From NCBI RefSeq assembly GCF_001570925.1, contig NZ_BCSP01000002.1, positions 186,001 to 250,000 on the forward strand: 64,000 nucleotides of DNA. The letters run 5' to 3'. This document shows, piece after piece, positions 55,355 through 64,000 of the stretch; the stretch's first letter is position 1; every line of letters begins with the position of its first letter. The position numbers were made by a program, and so were the translations under genes. The DNA comes from [Zimmermannella] bifida NBRC 103089. GTDB lineage: Bacteria > Actinomycetota > Actinomycetes > Actinomycetales > Microbacteriaceae. Under the pieces are notes generated by a model that worked only from the letters and a program-made list of their open reading frames with translations, searched no databases and had not been told where the DNA came from.

Positions 55355-55681
55355 CTACCGTCCGTACTGCATCGAGTTCGCGACACCGTCGAACACGGCT
55401 GGCTGGAATGCGGCTTCGCTGTGCTGGTCGGTGGCGATGAAGTCGCGGTTGGCGTTGGCGGCAGCCTCGGAGTCACTCGTCAGTGCCTCAGCAAACAGCT
55501 GCAGGTTGTCGTCGAAGTGTCCCGCTGCTTCGGACATCGTCGATCCAGACGATGCACCGGGCATGGCATCACTTACCGCAGAAGCGATCTGTCGCAGCGT
55601 CGCCGTTGCCGCTTCGGATGCGGCGTCGTCGAGATCGCGCGAAAGGTGCGAGAAATCATCGGAAATTACGTCGAGATTCAT
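55355..55681 (-). CDS. small helical type VII-associated protein (EspC/WXG100-like)
   Basis: A 108-aa, Cys-free protein made of Ala/Ser/Asp-rich helices with a turn at PGASSGS, the two-helix hairpin plan of Esx/EspC-type secretion partners. It lacks a WXG motif. It is 11 bp upstream of the toxin gene, so it probably acts as targeting partner or chaperone. Confidence 0.55.
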   Translation of the reverse strand: MNLDVISDDFSHLSRDLDDAASEAATATLRQIASAVSDAMPGASSGSTMSEAAGHFDDNLQLFAEALTSDSEAAANANRDFIATDQHSEAAFQPAVFDGVANSMQYGR

Positions 55682-55968
55682 TACGGCCCCTCAATAGCAC
55701 TTGCAAGTTCTGGCGCGAATGCGCGCCGTACTTGTGCGGCGAGCCCAGCCAAACCGTTGGGCACCGCAACGAGCCCGAACGATGACGGTCACAGTAGAAA
55801 GGCGCGTTGACAAGACTCCTAAATCCTGGTTAATGGGCGCGAACCTGAGGTTAACGGGCGGACGATTTTCCTTGCGTTGGGAACTTTCTCGGGGGCTACG
55901 GCATCCAACTACTAGATCGCGCGAACACATTGGCACCATCACAGACCCCTGACCGTAAGGAGAACAGC

Positions 55969-56097
55969 ATGAACGAGCAAACTCCCAAGCACGACACCGC
56001 TTGGCTCGCTCCGCTGTCGCCACTCGCGCTGAATTGGTACCCGAAGCTCACGCCCAAACCGAAGCGTGACAACAGCCGCTCGTTTCGCACGCACTGA
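55969..56097 (+). CDS. small protein, 42 aa
   Basis: An ATG with a strong AAGGAGA site 6 bp upstream opens a 42-codon frame: acidic start (NEQTPKHDTAW), a short hydrophobic stretch (APLSPLALNWYP) and a basic end (KPKRDNSRSFRTH). It has no known family. The ribosome site is one of the best in the window, which argues for real translation. Confidence 0.5.
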   Translation: MNEQTPKHDTAWLAPLSPLALNWYPKLTPKPKRDNSRSFRTH

Positions 56098-56187
56098 AGC
56101 GGCTGCGAAAACCGAGCCGAACGCATCCGATAACTAACGACAACAACTGGGGCAGCAGATTGCGCCTCGGATGCATCCGGAAACGCT

Positions 56188-56219
56188 CGAACGGGCGGTG
56201 GAATACCACCGCCCGTTCG
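56188..56219 (-). terminator. pckG terminator
   Basis: CGAACGGGCGGTGG pairs perfectly over 14 bp with 56206-56219 around AATA. It lies 26 bp beyond the pckG stop and could also serve the small gene on the other strand. Confidence 0.9.
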
Positions 56220-56244
56220 TTATGTTCCTCGCGATTACGCGTGG

Positions 56245-58086
56245 TTACTTCAGCTTGGCGAAGCCTTCGCGCACTGCCGCAAGCTGGCTGTACATGGCGT
56301 TTGGAACGCGGTCGCCGATCGAGTTGAAGTAGTCCTCGGTGACGTCAAGTTCCTTCTCCCAGCCTTCGGCGGGCACAGCGAAGATCTTCTTGAGCGTTGC
56401 TTCGTCAACATCGATGCCGTCAACGTTGATGTCTTCGGTCTTTGGCAGCAGGCCAATTGGCGTGCCGACTGGTTCGACTTCGCCCTCGAGCAGGTCGATG
56501 ATCCATTCGATAGCGCGAATGTTCTCACCAAAGCCCGGCCACAGGAACGAGCCGTCCTTGTCGCGACGGAACCAGTTGACCTGGAAAATTGCCGGGGCCT
56601 TCTTGCCAAGCTTGCGGCCCATCGTGAGCCAGTGGTTCCAGTAGTCGCCCATGTGGTAGCCAGCAAATGGCTGCATTGCGAACGGGTCGCGGCGCAACAC
56701 GCCAACGGGGCCTTCAGCAGCGGCAGTCTGTTCGCTACCAAGCGTGGCGCCGAGGAAGCAGCCGTGTTCCCAGCTCTTCGAACGGAATACCAGCGGCACG
56801 TTGGTGCGTCGGCGGCCACCGAACAGGATGACGTCGACGGGCACACCGTCGGCGGCTTCCCAATCGGGCGAAATCGTGGGGCACTGGTCGGCAGTGACAG
56901 TGAAGCGACCGTTCGGGTGGGCAGCGGGGGAGCCGCAGCCTGGCGTCCAGTCGTTGCCCTGCCAGTCGATCAGGTGCGACGGTGCCGTGTCAGTCATGCC
57001 TTCCCACCAGACGTCGCCGTCATCGGTGAGCGCGACGTTGGTGAAGATGGTGTTCTTCTTGATGGTGTCCATGGCGACCGGGTTAGTCGAGTAACCGGTG
57101 CCTGGGGCAACGCCGAAGAAGCCATATTCGGGGTTGATCGCGTACAGGCGGCCGTCGTCACCGGGGCGCATCCAAACAATGTCGTCACCGATGGTTTCAA
57201 CCTTCCAGCCGTCCACCTTCGGACGCATCATGGCGAGGTTGGTCTTACCGGTTGCCGATGGGAAGGCACCAGTGATGGTGTACTTCTTGCCCTGCGGGTT
57301 GGTGACCTGAATGAGCAGCATGTGCTCGGCCATCCAGCCCTCATCGTGTGCCATTGCCGAGGCGATGCGCAGGGCGAAGCACTTCTTACCGAGCAGTGCG
57401 TTGCCGCCGTAGCCCGAACCGTACGAGATGATTTCGCGAGCCTCGGGGAAGTGAGTGATGTACTTCGTGTCGTTGCACGGCCACGCGACGTCCTCGCGCT
57501 CGTTACCCTCTGCATCCACCAGCGGGTAACCGACCGAGTGCAGGGCCTTAACCCACTGCGACTCTGGCTCGATGTACTTGAGGGCTTCGCTACCCGAACG
57601 AGTCATGAGCGCCATCGACAGTACAACGTAGGGGGAGTCGGTGATCTCAACACCGTACTGCGTGATCTTGCCGCCAAGCGGGCCCATGGCGAAGGGGACG
57701 ACGTACATGGTGCGGCCACGCATCGAGCCGGCGAACAGCGTGTTGAGTTCGGCACGCATGACATCGGGATTGCGCCAGTTGTTCGTGGGGCCGGCGTCTT
57801 CGAATTCCTTCGAGCAGATGAACGTGCGGCTCTCGACGCGGGCGACATCGGAAGCGTCGGAGCGGGCGAGGAACGAGTTCGGGCGCAGCTCGGGGTTCAG
57901 TTTGATGAGCGTGCCAGCTTCAACCATCTCTGTGGCGATGCGGTCGAACTCTTCTTGCGACCCGTCGCACCAAACAACCTCGTTCGGCTGCGTCAATTGC
58001 GCAACCTTCACCACCCAAGCGTTGACTTTTTCGTTGGCCGACAACTGTGGAATGTCATCGATGACTACGGGCGAGTGAGAGGTCAT
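56245..58086 (-). CDS. pckG: phosphoenolpyruvate carboxykinase (GTP)
   Basis: A 613-aa gluconeogenic enzyme converting oxaloacetate and GTP to phosphoenolpyruvate. The GTP/PPi loop is [13 protein letters not shown]; the reactive-Cys/metal region is [14 protein letters not shown], and NWFRRDKDG lies near the C-terminus. Length matches the GTP form (about 610). Long antisense frames cover it but have no supporting features. Confidence 0.97.
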   Translation of the reverse strand: MTSHSPVVIDDIPQLSANEKVNAWVVKVAQLTQPNEVVWCDGSQEEFDRIATEMVEAGTLIKLNPELRPNSFLARSDASDVARVESRTFICSKEFEDAGPTNNWRNPDVMRAELNTLFAGSMRGRTMYVVPFAMGPLGGKITQYGVEITDSPYVVLSMALMTRSGSEALKYIEPESQWVKALHSVGYPLVDAEGNEREDVAWPCNDTKYITHFPEAREIISYGSGYGGNALLGKKCFALRIASAMAHDEGWMAEHMLLIQVTNPQGKKYTITGAFPSATGKTNLAMMRPKVDGWKVETIGDDIVWMRPGDDGRLYAINPEYGFFGVAPGTGYSTNPVAMDTIKKNTIFTNVALTDDGDVWWEGMTDTAPSHLIDWQGNDWTPGCGSPAAHPNGRFTVTADQCPTISPDWEAADGVPVDVILFGGRRRTNVPLVFRSKSWEHGCFLGATLGSEQTAAAEGPVGVLRRDPFAMQPFAGYHMGDYWNHWLTMGRKLGKKAPAIFQVNWFRRDKDGSFLWPGFGENIRAIEWIIDLLEGEVEPVGTPIGLLPKTEDINVDGIDVDEATLKKIFAVPAEGWEKELDVTEDYFNSIGDRVPNAMYSQLAAVREGFAKLK

Positions 58087-58263
58087 GGTGTAGCTACTTT
58101 CACTTGTCGTTGGCTGGAGCTTTCACCGGCTTGCCTGATTTCGTGTGCAAACGGCACGAAGGCGCATGGCGAATGTCTCCCTAGTATTCCACGTCCTTTG
58201 TGGGGGAATCCCGGTAGCGTCGAATTCATCCCTCAGGCGGAACGCCAAGCGGCAACCGAGAGG

Positions 58264-58737
58264 TTAGAAACGGCAGTAGTCGAGGAGCGTGTTGAAGCCC
58301 TCTTCGACACGGTCAGCCGAGTCGGCGATGTCGTGGAAAGCGGTCAGCAATGTGCCTTCGCGCATGACGCGTTCAAGGGTGTCGGCCAATTCGCGGCTCT
58401 CGAATGCAATGTCGTTCAGTGCGTCTTCGAGGCGAACATCGGTGGCCGCTTCGCGGAGCTGCTCGATGTACTTGATGGCATCGCGGATCTTGTCGAGCGC
58501 TGCGTACGGGTCCTCGCCGAAACCCTTGGACGCCGACGTCACAAGTTTGTTCGCATAGGCGAGTTCGCTCTCGATGGTTGCGCACGACACCGATGTTGGA
58601 ACCGGGTGGGTCTCGACCGTGCTGGTCTCATCGGGGCCGCTCGGTCCGCCGGTTGGTGGGGCAACGTTGCAAGCGGCGAGCATCAGCGTCGCTGTCACAA
58701 CGGCGGCAGCGGCAAAGGCACGAACACGCTTCTGCAA
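58264..58737 (-). CDS. lipoprotein, 157 aa
   Basis: Start set at TTG 58737, preceded by GGAG; it yields a basic N-terminus, hydrophobic helix and lipobox LAAC. The mature part has a Thr/Glu/Pro linker, then an all-helical domain (CATIESELAYANKLVTSASKGFGEDPYAALDKIRDAIKYIEQL, abbreviated pattern) ending in LLDYCRF; its two Cys may be bonded. The much longer upstream frame is antisense to intergenic DNA. Function unknown. Confidence 0.65.
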   Translation of the reverse strand: MQKRVRAFAAAAVVTATLMLAACNVAPPTGGPSGPDETSTVETHPVPTSVSCATIESELAYANKLVTSASKGFGEDPYAALDKIRDAIKYIEQLREAATDVRLEDALNDIAFESRELADTLERVMREGTLLTAFHDIADSADRVEEGFNTLLDYCRF

Positions 58738-59046
58738 CAGAAAGCTCCAGACAAATCGGCGGGCAAAACGTTGGAAGTTTATCCCAGATCCAGCGCGTAA
58801 CCGAGCATTGTTAGGCAGATGTATACCTCGGTTGCATGTGCTCCGCCGTTGGCCGTAGCGAAGTCTGTGTGCCCGCATCCGCGTCGATGCATTCCTTATA
58901 TATGTTGATGCACGGTTAATGCGGATGCACCGCCTCGCGTTGACTGCGTACGGTGCGGCGCCTGCACATGCATTCAGGAATGCGCATTCGGCGTTGCTAG
59001 CGTTGTACGCGACGACATCGAAGTCGTCTTGCATTCGGAGGTCGGT
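58738..59046. other. intergenic region with AT-rich palindrome before fmdB
   Basis: About 310 bp between divergent genes. GCATCCGC (58875-58882) is repeated inverted as GCGGATGC (58921-58928), enclosing TTATATAT and a nested CGATGCA/TGATGCA pair. This is a plausible shared promoter-operator for fmdBA and the lipoprotein. GGAGG at 59037-59041 is the fmdB ribosome site. Confidence 0.5.
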
Positions 59047-59355
59047 ATGCCCACATATGAATTTAAGTGCCCCGCGGATCATGCGTCGCAGGTGCGATTC
59101 CCTATGGCGGAAGTACCGAGCTCGATCGACTGTCCCGATTGCAGCATCCGTGCACGTCGCGTGTACCGAGCTCCGCACCTGGGGCGTGCAAGCGCACCCG
59201 GATACGAAGCACTCGGTGCGGCGGAGCGTTCCGCGCATGAGCCGGATGTGGTGACGAGGCTGCCGCACGGCGGCGCGGGCGGTGGATCTCACGGTCACCA
59301 GCACGGCGGTGGTTACACCACTAACCCGCTGCACCAGAAGCTTCCGCGACCCTGA
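59047..59355 (+). CDS. fmdB: FmdB-family zinc-ribbon protein
   Basis: A 102-aa protein opening PTYEFKCPADH, the FmdB signature, with a CPDC knuckle at 29-32. The first knuckle keeps only Cys8; the second Cys is absent and His12 may replace it. A Gly/His-rich tail (GGGSHGHQHGGG) could also bind metal. FmdB proteins are linked to the expression of amidases; here fmdA follows after 56 bp. Confidence 0.85.
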   Translation: MPTYEFKCPADHASQVRFPMAEVPSSIDCPDCSIRARRVYRAPHLGRASAPGYEALGAAERSAHEPDVVTRLPHGGAGGGSHGHQHGGGYTTNPLHQKLPRP

Positions 59356-59411
59356 CCGCGGAACGTGGCGGGCGTGCATCCACGCTCGCAGGCCATGAAA
59401 GGAAAACGTTC

Positions 59412-60662
59412 ATGCCAGAAAATCTCTTCCCCCTCGACTCCTCCAAGCCGTTTACCGAGCAGGAAAAGCTTGGCCACAACCGATGGCACCCAGAGATCCC
59501 GCCGGTAATTTCGGTGAAGCCGGGCGACTCGTTCCGCGTGGATTGCCGTGAATGGTTTGACGGTGCGATTAAGAACGATGACAGTGCCGAAGACATCTTG
59601 AATGCGCCGCTGCACGAGGTGCACAAGCTCACCGGGCCGATTCGCGTTGAAGGTGCAAAGCCCGGCGACTTGTTGGTCGTTGACATCTTGGATGTCGGCC
59701 CGATCCCGATGGAAGAAGGCCCCCTTGCCGGACAAGGTTGGGGCTACACCGGTATTTTCGCGAAGCACAACGGTGGCGGTTTCCTTACCGAGCAGTACCC
59801 GGATGCATACAAGGCCGTGTGGGACTTCACTGGCCAGGTCGCCACGAGCCGTCACATCCCTGGTGTCGCGTTTGAAGGCATCATCCACCCGGGTCTGATG
59901 GGTACTGCGCCCTCGGCCGAGCTCTTGGCGCGCTGGAATAAGCGTGAAGGCGACCTGATCGCGACCGACCCGCACCGTGTCCCACCACTGGCGCTGCCAC
60001 CGGAGCCGAACGGTGCAATCCTCGGTGGCGTTGCTGAAGCGGACTTCGACCGAATCGCGAGCGAAGGTGCGCGCACCGCGCCGCCACGTGAAAACGGTGG
60101 TAACCAGGACATTAAGAACCTTTCGAAGGGTTCGCGTGTGTTCTACCCGGTGTTCGTGGATGGCGGCAACCTGTCGGTTGGTGACCTGCACTTCTCGCAG
60201 GGTGATGGTGAGATCACCTTCTGCGGTGCGATCGAGATGAGCGGTTTCATTGAGCTGCGCGTTGACGTGATCAAGAACGGCATGGAGACCTATGGTGTAT
60301 CGGAAAACGCGATCTTCATGCCGGGCAAGGTTGAGCCGCGATTCAGCGAGTGGCTGGCGTTCTCGGGAACGTCGGTGACGCTTGAGGGCGAGCAGAAATA
60401 CCTGGATTCGCAACTCGCGTACCAGCGCGCCTGCCTGCACGCGATCGACTACCTCAAGAAGTTTGGATACTCGGGCGAGCAGGCATACCTGTTGCTGGGT
60501 GCGGCTCCGATTGAAGGTCGGTTCTCGGGTGTCGTGGACATCCCGAACTCCTGCGCAACCGTGTACCTACCGACGGCGATCTTCGACTTCGACGTGCGTC
60601 CGTCGGCATCAGGACCGCACCAGGTGAAGCAGGGCATTCCCGCGCCCCGCGCATCCGCGTAG
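59412..60662 (+). CDS. fmdA: formamidase/acetamidase
   Basis: A 416-aa FmdA/AmdA-family enzyme hydrolysing formamide or short amides to ammonia and the acid. Blocks include GHNRWHPEIPPVISVKPGD, ECREWFDGxI-type WFDGAIKNDD, GYTGIFAKHNGGGFL, HPGLMGTAPS and GDLHFSQGDGEI. AAAGGAAA precedes the ATG. The last codons (APRASA) lie in a GC-rich tandem repeat that continues past the stop, suggesting recent change of the C-terminus. Confidence 0.93.
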   Translation: MPENLFPLDSSKPFTEQEKLGHNRWHPEIPPVISVKPGDSFRVDCREWFDGAIKNDDSAEDILNAPLHEVHKLTGPIRVEGAKPGDLLVVDILDVGPIPMEEGPLAGQGWGYTGIFAKHNGGGFLTEQYPDAYKAVWDFTGQVATSRHIPGVAFEGIIHPGLMGTAPSAELLARWNKREGDLIATDPHRVPPLALPPEPNGAILGGVAEADFDRIASEGARTAPPRENGGNQDIKNLSKGSRVFYPVFVDGGNLSVGDLHFSQGDGEITFCGAIEMSGFIELRVDVIKNGMETYGVSENAIFMPGKVEPRFSEWLAFSGTSVTLEGEQKYLDSQLAYQRACLHAIDYLKKFGYSGEQAYLLLGAAPIEGRFSGVVDIPNSCATVYLPTAIFDFDVRPSASGPHQVKQGIPAPRASA

Positions 60663-60727
60663 CCCCGCGCACCCCGCGCATCCGCCTAACCCCGCGCGCC
60701 CCGGGGTACCCCCGCGCATCCGCGTAA
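60640..60727 (+). repeat. GC-rich tandem repeats at the end of fmdA
   Basis: The last codons and stop of fmdA (CCCCGCGCATCCGCGTAG) are followed by two imperfect copies ending in CCCCGCGCATCCGCCTAA and CCCCGCGCATCCGCGTAA. Each copy repeats the stop-codon position. Confidence 0.7.
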
Positions 60728-60739
60728 CCCAATTGTTGG

Positions 60740-60786
60740 GGCCGACTTTGCACAGTATCCACGTGATGAACCGTGCAAAGTCGGCC
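60740..60786 (+). repeat. 47-bp palindromic element, copy B
   Basis: Perfect 14-bp arms GGCCGACTTTGCAC (60740-60753) and 60773-60786 enclose a 19-base loop that begins AGTATCCA and ends GAACC. It is upstream-side neighbour of the DUF559-like pseudogene and shares arms and loop ends with copies A and C. Confidence 0.85.
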
Positions 60787-60881
60787 TTAACTGTGTTCGC
60801 GGAAAGTGCTTAAGGCCCGCTTTGGCGGTGTTGGTAATGGGCTCTGCAACGCAGCATTGCTCGCTAGATAAAAAGGATGCG

Positions 60882-61805
60882 TCACAGTAGCTGTCGTAGG
60901 CGGGATACCAAGCGGCTGAAACGGGGCTCTTGAAGATCGCTCGCCGTTACTTGTATTTCAATGTATCCAGCAGCCGCGAGGTCTCTGGAACGTTCGATGT
61001 CGTGCTCCCATGTGGGGCGGTCGGTACGGTGATGATCACCCAAATACTCCAGGAGTAGTCGAGCCTCGCGATACAGCAAATCGGGGCGGACTCATCGGCC
61101 ATTGCCCAACTGAATTGTCGAGTTCACTTCGGGTACCGGAAACCCCGATTCGATTAGTCGTACTCGCAAGACGGTCTCCATTGGAGACTCGACGCCGTCT
61201 GCAGACAGTGCACAAGCGGTACGAAGGGTCGCAATGCCATGCATGCCTGCAAATTGTCCAGGAAGGCTGCGGATTTGTCGGGGGTCAAGCAATGCTTGGG
61301 GAAGGTACCGGCGGCCTGGGTAGTTCGCCGCACCACTGCGCATCGCGTCGAGAACAACGGTGAGTTCCATCGGCGAAAGGTCTCGCGCCAGCGAAGCTGC
61401 GAGAGTCTTTGGCGCGAGTAGCGGAATCCCATCGAAGCGGACAGTTTCGAAACGGTCGTCCCGGATGCGGATAGACCGAATCCCGTTGCGCTTGATCCGA
61501 TGCGTGGAAGCGGGCGATGCAACGATTAGTTTCTCGTGGTCACGTAGGTGATGAGGCAATGGAAGCCCCAGAAATTGAGCCGCGCTAATGCTGCCTAATG
61601 CACGACCGTGTGTGAGGAGCGGTTCGGCCGCACGAATTCGAGCGATTGGGTCTAACGTCCGAGTGGCTGCACGTATGCCCCAGTACGGGGAGTGTAGGTC
61701 TGATGCACGGAGCCGGCTCCGACTAATGCCGACAGCGCGGGCTTGCGCACAAGTGAAGCCGGTGGCGGGTAGTGAATGTGGTAGCGGTGATGGAGGTCTC
61801 GACAC
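60882..61805 (-). pseudogene. AbiEi/DUF559-like protein gene broken by one stop codon
   Basis: The reverse strand encodes a winged-helix-like start (TCAQARAVGISRSRLRASDL, HSPYWGIRA) as in AbiEi-type proteins, and a C-terminal Vsr-like DUF559 nuclease domain (RPDLLYREARLLLEYLGDHH, then WEHDIERSRDLAAAGYIEI). A TGA at 61092-61094 interrupts the frame just before RPDLLY; the same frame then continues to 60882. The core Glu/Asp/His of the nuclease are kept, so inactivation is recent. GTG 61805 is the likely start; the frame open to 61937 runs through palindromes. Confidence 0.7.
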
Positions 61806-61850
61806 GTTTCGTACCGTATGCGGGAACGAGTCTCGCGAGCGGTTGGGTTT

Positions 61851-61884
61851 CGAAACTGTGGATAACGCGATATCCACAGTTTCG
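61851..61884. repeat. 14-bp perfect palindrome upstream of the DUF559-like gene
   Basis: CGAAACTGTGGATA (61851-61864) and its complement (61871-61884) flank ACGCGA. It is placed 46 bp before the likely start codon and could be an operator. It contains TGTGGATAA, a perfect DnaA-box 9-mer by chance or design. Confidence 0.6.
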
Positions 61885-61920
61885 AGGGGCGGGTGAGTGA
61901 CTGCTACTGGTGAGTCGACT

Positions 61921-62010
61921 GTGCAAAGTTGGCCCAAAATTTGGGGTCATGAGCGATTTGGGGCCGGCTTTGCACAGTATTCAGATCGTGAACCGTGCAA
62001 AGTCGGCCCC
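61921..62010 (+). repeat. 47-bp palindromic element, copy C, with a preceding half copy
   Basis: GGGGCCGGCTTTGCAC (61960-61975) pairs with 61995-62010 (one G-T), with a 19-base loop starting AGTATTCA and ending GAACC. A half arm, GTGCAAAGTTGGCCC, lies at 61921-61935. Confidence 0.85.
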
Positions 62011-62069
62011 AACGCAGTGCGGGAACGGGCGCGGGGTGTTGGGTGTTCGGCGTCGCGGTTGCACGCTAG

Positions 62070-62265
62070 GATGAGTCCATCGACTGTGATCCGCTATCAA
62101 CGGGGAGTCTTCGGAAGAACCGCGGGACCGCATCCTGCCAAGTAGAACCGAACGGGGCTGGCCCGTCATCGCCAACGAACGAGAGACGACAACCGTCGTA
62201 ATCGGGGTGGTACCGCGCGCAAGCGTCCCCGGAGCAGCCAGTCGGCACATCAACCTCCAGGAGCC
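62070..62265 (+). promoter_or_regulatory. T-box leader of ileS (tRNA-Ile sensing)
   Basis: The T-box core GGGGTGGTACCGCG is at 62204-62217. Upstream, a stem-loop near 62085-62130 exposes ATC (in CTATCAAC), an isoleucine specifier. No T-run terminator follows; instead the region between the T-box and the ATG is GC-rich and includes the CCAGGAGC ribosome site, which fits the translational class of T-boxes known from actinobacterial ileS. Confidence 0.88.
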
Positions 62266-62270
62266 CCCGC

Positions 62271-64000
62271 ATGTCGTACCCGAAGTCTGCCTTCGGCCCA
62301 GGCGCAGTTCAGCCCACTCCGCAACTTCCCACCATCGAAGAAGCGGTCCTCAAGTTCTGGTCGTCCGACAACACGTTTAGCGCCTCGATTGATCAGCGCG
62401 AAGGCGCCCCCGAATGGGTCTTCTACGACGGCCCTCCGTTCGCCAACGGCCTGCCGCACTACGGCCACCTGCTCACCGGCTACGCCAAGGACGTCTTCCC
62501 GCGTTACAACACCATGCGCGGCCACCAGGTCAAGCGCGTATTCGGGTGGGACACTCACGGCCTGCCCGCCGAGCTTGAAGCAATGAAGCAACTCGGCATC
62601 AACACCAAAGAAGACATTGAGTCGATGGGTATCGGTGAATTCAACAACGCCGCCAAAGAGTCAGTGCTGCGCTACACGCAGGAATGGCGCGACTACGTAG
62701 AACGCCAGGGACGCTGGGTCGACTTCGAAAACGGCTACAAGACCCTCGACATCTCCTACATGGAGTCGGTTATCTGGGCGTTCAAGCAGCTCTACGACAA
62801 GGGCCTCGCATACGAAGGCTTCCGCGTGCTCCCATACTGTTGGCACGACGAAACCCCGCTGTCGAACCACGAACTGCGCATGGACGATGACGTCTACCAA
62901 GACCGCCAGGACAACACGGTAACCGTCACCTTCCCGCTTGTCGGAGAACGCGCATCCGCACTCGACCTCACCGACGTTCGCGCACTCGCCTGGACCACCA
63001 CGCCCTGGACACTGCCGACGAACCTCGCGCTCGCGGTTGGTCCCGAGACCGACTACGTGGTCGTACCGGCTGGCCCCAAGGGCGCTGCCGACGGCGCTAC
63101 CGAGGGCGAAGCAAACTACCTGATCGCATCCGCCCGGCTCGACGCCTACGCCAAGGATCTCGGCTACGCCAAGGGCAAGGATGCGGCTGCCGCAGTTACT
63201 CGCACCGTCAAGGGTGCCGAGCTCGAGGGCGTGCGCTACCAGCGCCTGTGGGATTTCTTTGCCAGCGAAGAGTACGGCACCGAAAACGCGTGGCAGATCC
63301 TCGTCGCCGAATACGTCACCACTTCGGACGGTACCGGCATCGTGCACCAGGCCCCGGCCTACGGTGAGGATGACAAGGTCGTTTGTGACGCGGCAGGCAT
63401 CCCCACAATTCTGTCGGTGGATGCAGCCGGTCGCTTCTTCGACGTCGTGACACCGGTTGCCGGGCAGCAGGTGTTCGACGCGAACCGTCCGCTGATCCAG
63501 CAGCTCAAGGCCGACGGCCGCCTGCTGCAGCAGAAGTCGTACGTGCACTCGTACCCGCACTGCTGGCGCTGCAAGAACCCGCTGATCTACAAGGCGGTTT
63601 CGAGCTGGTTCGTGAAGGTCACCGACTACCGCGAGGACATGCTCGCCGGTAATGAGCAGATCGAGTGGGTGCCCGACAACGTCAAGCACGGCCAGTTCGG
63701 CAAGTGGGTTGAGGGTGCTCGCGATTGGTCGATCTCGCGCAACCGGTACTGGGGTAGCCCGATCCCGGTGTGGAAGAGTGACGACCCGAATTACCCTCGC
63801 GTTGACGTCTACGGTTCGCTCGACGAACTCGAAGCCGACTTTGGCGTGCTCCCGACCGACCTCCACCGCCCGGCGATCGACGAGCTCGTACGCCCGAACC
63901 CCGATGACCCGACCGGCAAGTCGATGATGCGTCGCATCCCTGACGTGCTCGACGTGTGGTTTGACTCGGGTTCGATGCCGTTCGCCCAGTGCCACTACCC
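62271..64000 (+). CDS. ileS: isoleucyl-tRNA synthetase (5' part, runs off the window)
   Basis: About 576 codons are visible. The HIGH motif appears as HYGH in [17 protein letters not shown], and [28 protein letters not shown] (editing domain) and [16 protein letters not shown] follow in order. HYGH and the overall pattern mark the eukaryote-like IleRS type common in Actinobacteria. CAGGAG precedes ATG 62271. Control is by the T-box above. Confidence 0.96.
   Translation, partial: MSYPKSAFGPGAVQPTPQLPTIEEAVLKFWSSDNTFSASIDQREGAPEWVFYDGPPFANGLPHYGHLLTGYAKDVFPRYNTMRGHQVKRVFGWDTHGLPAELEAMKQLGINTKEDIESMGIGEFNNAAKESVLRYTQEWRDYVERQGRWVDFENGYKTLDISYMESVIWAFKQLYDKGLAYEGFRVLPYCWHDETPLSNHELRMDDDVYQDRQDNTVTVTFPLVGERASALDLTDVRALAWTTTPWTLPTNLALAVGPETDYVVVPAGPKGAADGATEGEANYLIASARLDAYAKDLGYAKGKDAAAAVTRTVKGAELEGVRYQRLWDFFASEEYGTENAWQILVAEYVTTSDGTGIVHQAPAYGEDDKVVCDAAGIPTILSVDAAGRFFDVVTPVAGQQVFDANRPLIQQLKADGRLLQQKSYVHSYPHCWRCKNPLIYKAVSSWFVKVTDYREDMLAGNEQIEWVPDNVKHGQFGKWVEGARDWSISRNRYWGSPIPVWKSDDPNYPRVDVYGSLDELEADFGVLPTDLHRPAIDELVRPNPDDPTGKSMMRRIPDVLDVWFDSGSMPFAQCHY

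Noticed and set aside
56632-58800. A 722-codon open frame antisense to pckG
   Set aside because: pckG is intact and fully conserved on the other strand; the frame is a by-product of GC-rich codon bias and has no motif or ribosome site.

Overview
The window (about 61% GC by eye) comes from a high-GC actinobacterium. The family Microbacteriaceae (Gulosibacter/Pseudoclavibacter/Leucobacter-like) is an inference from gene content and protein style: paired clpP1-clpP2, WhiB-type and mycothiol-type proteins, an SCO7613-like giant membrane protein, eukaryote-like IleRS behind a T-box, and sortase-type anchors. No rRNA or species marker is present.

Layout. 1-4933 is the right end of a prophage or integrative element: replication ATPase, WhiB-like protein, terminase-small-subunit-like protein, unknowns and a membrane-anchored protein. 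It ends in the 3' half of a tRNA gene that directly abuts nadE. 4935-11206 is ordinary chromosome (nadE, msrA, ssb, lipoprotein, ettA, thioesterase). 11308-15184 is a TPP-riboswitch-controlled thiamine ABC importer. 15203-24558 carries a truncated haemoglobin, MscS channel, a YeiH exporter with a separate N-terminal helix protein, LD-carboxypeptidase, aminopeptidase N, a DsbA-like protein, rpiB and a Nei-type glycosylase. 24638-29986 is a single 1782-aa membrane protein.

30168-31260 is the most unusual segment. tRNA-Gly(TCC) and tRNA-Pro(TGG) are each followed by tandem copies of their own 3' tail and terminator. Behind tRNA-Pro the unit is about 163 bp, present three times, and each copy holds a long hairpin whose arms differ between copies while pairing is largely kept. 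This looks like a small family of structured RNAs.

31675-34928 is a glycine betaine/proline importer. 35233-38266 is tig-clpP1-clpP2. 38479-44112 is a haem acquisition locus (haem oxygenase, HtaA-type surface protein, HmuTUV) with two DtxR/IdeR boxes; it separates clpP2 from clpX (44215-45510). Then come two paralogous lipoproteins, valS with a small partner, a purine permease, an alcohol dehydrogenase, a type VII-type toxin/immunity trio (53534-55681), pckG, a lipoprotein and fmdB-fmdA.

60663-62010 holds a broken AbiEi/DUF559-like gene flanked by copies of a 47-bp palindromic element; a third copy lies at 30466 in the opposite orientation. The window closes with a T-box leader and the 5' part of ileS. 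A short word, GGATGCG/CGCATCC, is strongly over-represented across the chromosome but rare in the phage-like segment.
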